A DNA stretch of 64,000 bases, from NCBI GenBank assembly GCA_963813975.1, contig CAWFAP010000006.1, forward strand, positions 2,170,001 through 2,234,000, written 5' to 3'. Made by a program: the position numbers and the translations under genes. This DNA is from RYN-230 sp963813975. GTDB taxonomy: Bacteria; Actinomycetota; Actinomycetes; Streptosporangiales; Streptosporangiaceae. The notes under the pieces are model-generated. The model had not been told where the DNA came from. It worked only from the letters and a program-made list of their open reading frames with translations, and did not search any database. Below, piece by piece: positions 63,084 through 64,000 of the stretch. How positions within the stretch are numbered: position 1 is the first letter of the stretch; each line of letters opens with the position of its first letter.

Positions 63084-64000
63084 CTAGAACAATCCGGTGA
63101 GCCAGTACTTCACGCCGTCCCACTGGGTGCCGAGGTACGTGAAGAAGATCTGGCCCGCGGGGGACGCGAGCATGACCACCAGGATCGTGGTGCAGGCCGC
63201 CAGCACCAGCACCATCAGGGCCCAGCCGGAGATGCGCTGGCGGTAGAGCCGGCTGACGCCCTTGGCATCCACCAGCTTGCTGCCGACCCGGAGCCTGGTC
63301 AGCCAGGTGCTCGCGTACCCGGCGCGGCCCTTGTCCAGGAACTCATCCAGGGTGTTGTGCGTGCCGACGGCGACGATCAGGGTGGCGCCCTTGGCGTCCG
63401 CCATCAGCAGGGCGACATCCTCGCTGGTGCCGCCGGCGGCGCAGACCACCGAGGGCAGCCCCAGGCGCTCGACCCGCTCCTGGCCGGGGGCCCGGCCGTC
63501 GTTCGGGTAGGCGTGCACCACCAGCTCGGCCCCGCAGTGCAGTCCCTCGTCGGTGACCGAGTCCATGTCCCCGACGATGAGGTCCGGCAGGTACCCCGCC
63601 TCCAGCAGCGCGTCGGCCCCGCCATCCACGCCGACCATGACGGGCTTGAACTCGCGGATGTAGGGCCGCAGCACCGCGAGGTCCTCGCGGAAGCGGTTGC
63701 CGCGCACCACGACCAGCACGTGCCGTCCTTCGATCTTGGTCCGCAGCTCGGGAGTGGCGATGCCGTCGACCAGCAGGCCGCCCTCGCCGCCTTTCACGTA
63801 CTCCAGCGTGTTGGTCACGAAGTCCTGGAGCTGGGCCGCGATGCCCTCCTTGGCCGCGGTCATCGCCTCGGCCACCGTCTCAGCCGTCTGCACCCGTCCC
63901 TTGGCGACGACCTCGTCGCCGATGTACACCGTGTCGCCCTGCAACCGGACCAGGGTGCCCTCGCTGACCTTGGTGAATACGTCGGGGCCGACGTCGTCCA
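63084..64000 (-). CDS. steA: Putative cytokinetic ring protein SteA, 5' end missing
   Basis: The C-terminal 305 residues of SteA, running off the right edge (the frame is open at base 64000). The body has a thiamine pyrophosphokinase-like fold: KPVMVGVDGGADALLEAGYLPDLIVGDMDSVTDEGLHCGAELVVHAYPNDGRAPGQERVERLGL and SEDVALLMADAKGATLIVAVGTHNTLDEFLDKGR. A C-terminal membrane helix (GWALMVLVLAACTTILVVMLA) and a short tail follow. SteA acts at the septum with SteB. The next gene downstream encodes the SteB-like partner, in the same order as in related genomes. Confidence 0.93.
   Translation of the reverse strand, partial: DDVGPDVFTKVSEGTLVRLQGDTVYIGDEVVAKGRVQTAETVAEAMTAAKEGIAAQLQDFVTNTLEYVKGGEGGLLVDGIATPELRTKIEGRHVLVVVRGNRFREDLAVLRPYIREFKPVMVGVDGGADALLEAGYLPDLIVGDMDSVTDEGLHCGAELVVHAYPNDGRAPGQERVERLGLPSVVCAAGGTSEDVALLMADAKGATLIVAVGTHNTLDEFLDKGRAGYASTWLTRLRVGSKLVDAKGVSRLYRQRISGWALMVLVLAACTTILVVMLASPAGQIFFTYLGTQWDGVKYWLTGLF

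Overview
The window is 64 kb of very GC-rich actinobacterial chromosome. It has GTG starts throughout, strong G/C third-position bias, several mycothiol-dependent enzymes, menaquinone genes, an Rv2578c-type radical SAM protein, a DUF5999 protein and a SteA/SteB division pair. This fits a mycothiol-producing, probably filamentous actinomycete (Streptosporangiales-like or related); the genus cannot be fixed from sequence alone. No tRNA, rRNA, CRISPR array, prophage or intact insertion sequence was seen.

Layout. 0-4 kb: FmdB zinc ribbon (cut by the left edge), a mycothiol-dependent isomerase-family enzyme, a siderophore-interacting flavoprotein, soluble transhydrogenase (sthA) and an unknown gene. 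4.3-8.6 kb: the ATP-grasp / alpha-E / transglutaminase operon and a membrane-anchored repeat protein. 8.7-11.1 kb: one reading frame joining CYTH-like, CHAD and ParA-type ATPase domains. 11.4-18.8 kb: small unknowns, DUF3040, radical SAM, an MFS exporter with a MerR regulator, DUF6518 and two decayed genes. 18.9-25.2 kb: XRE-cupin regulator divergent from a methyltransferase, a NarL/DesK-type two-component pair, cysteine dioxygenase plus rhodanese, and an FAD oxidoreductase that looks compositionally foreign. 25.3-31.5 kb: a complete oligopeptide-type ABC importer. 31.9-36 kb: menD-menC divergent from menE. 36.3-37.8 kb: a primary-type sigma factor behind a candidate stress-sigma promoter. 37.8-46.5 kb: AraC-AzlCD, an acetyltransferase, a cysteine-desulfurase-like enzyme, a mycothiol enzyme and a heterodimeric ABC exporter. 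46.6-54.4 kb: DUF5999, an IS630 remnant, two hydrolases, uvrA, and a mycothiol enzyme with a metallo-hydrolase. 54.5-64 kb, all leftward: sortase/DUF4397/unknown membrane protein, then a glycosyltransferase, MurJ-like flippase, MraY/WecA-like transferase, SteB and SteA (cut by the right edge).

Two patterns cross the window. First, at least ten start codons sit 7-8 bases after a TANNNT -10 hexamer, so leaderless transcription appears common. Second, four otherwise well-conserved genes (menD, the AzlC gene, the first ABC exporter subunit, the MraY-like gene) are broken by single-base-type frameshifts in GC-rich runs, and all four are repaired by adding one base. This points to sequence errors, although the menD break lies in a (GGCC)n repeat that could also slip in the cell. 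The most unusual gene candidate is the CYTH-CHAD-ParA fusion, and the same caution about indels applies to it.
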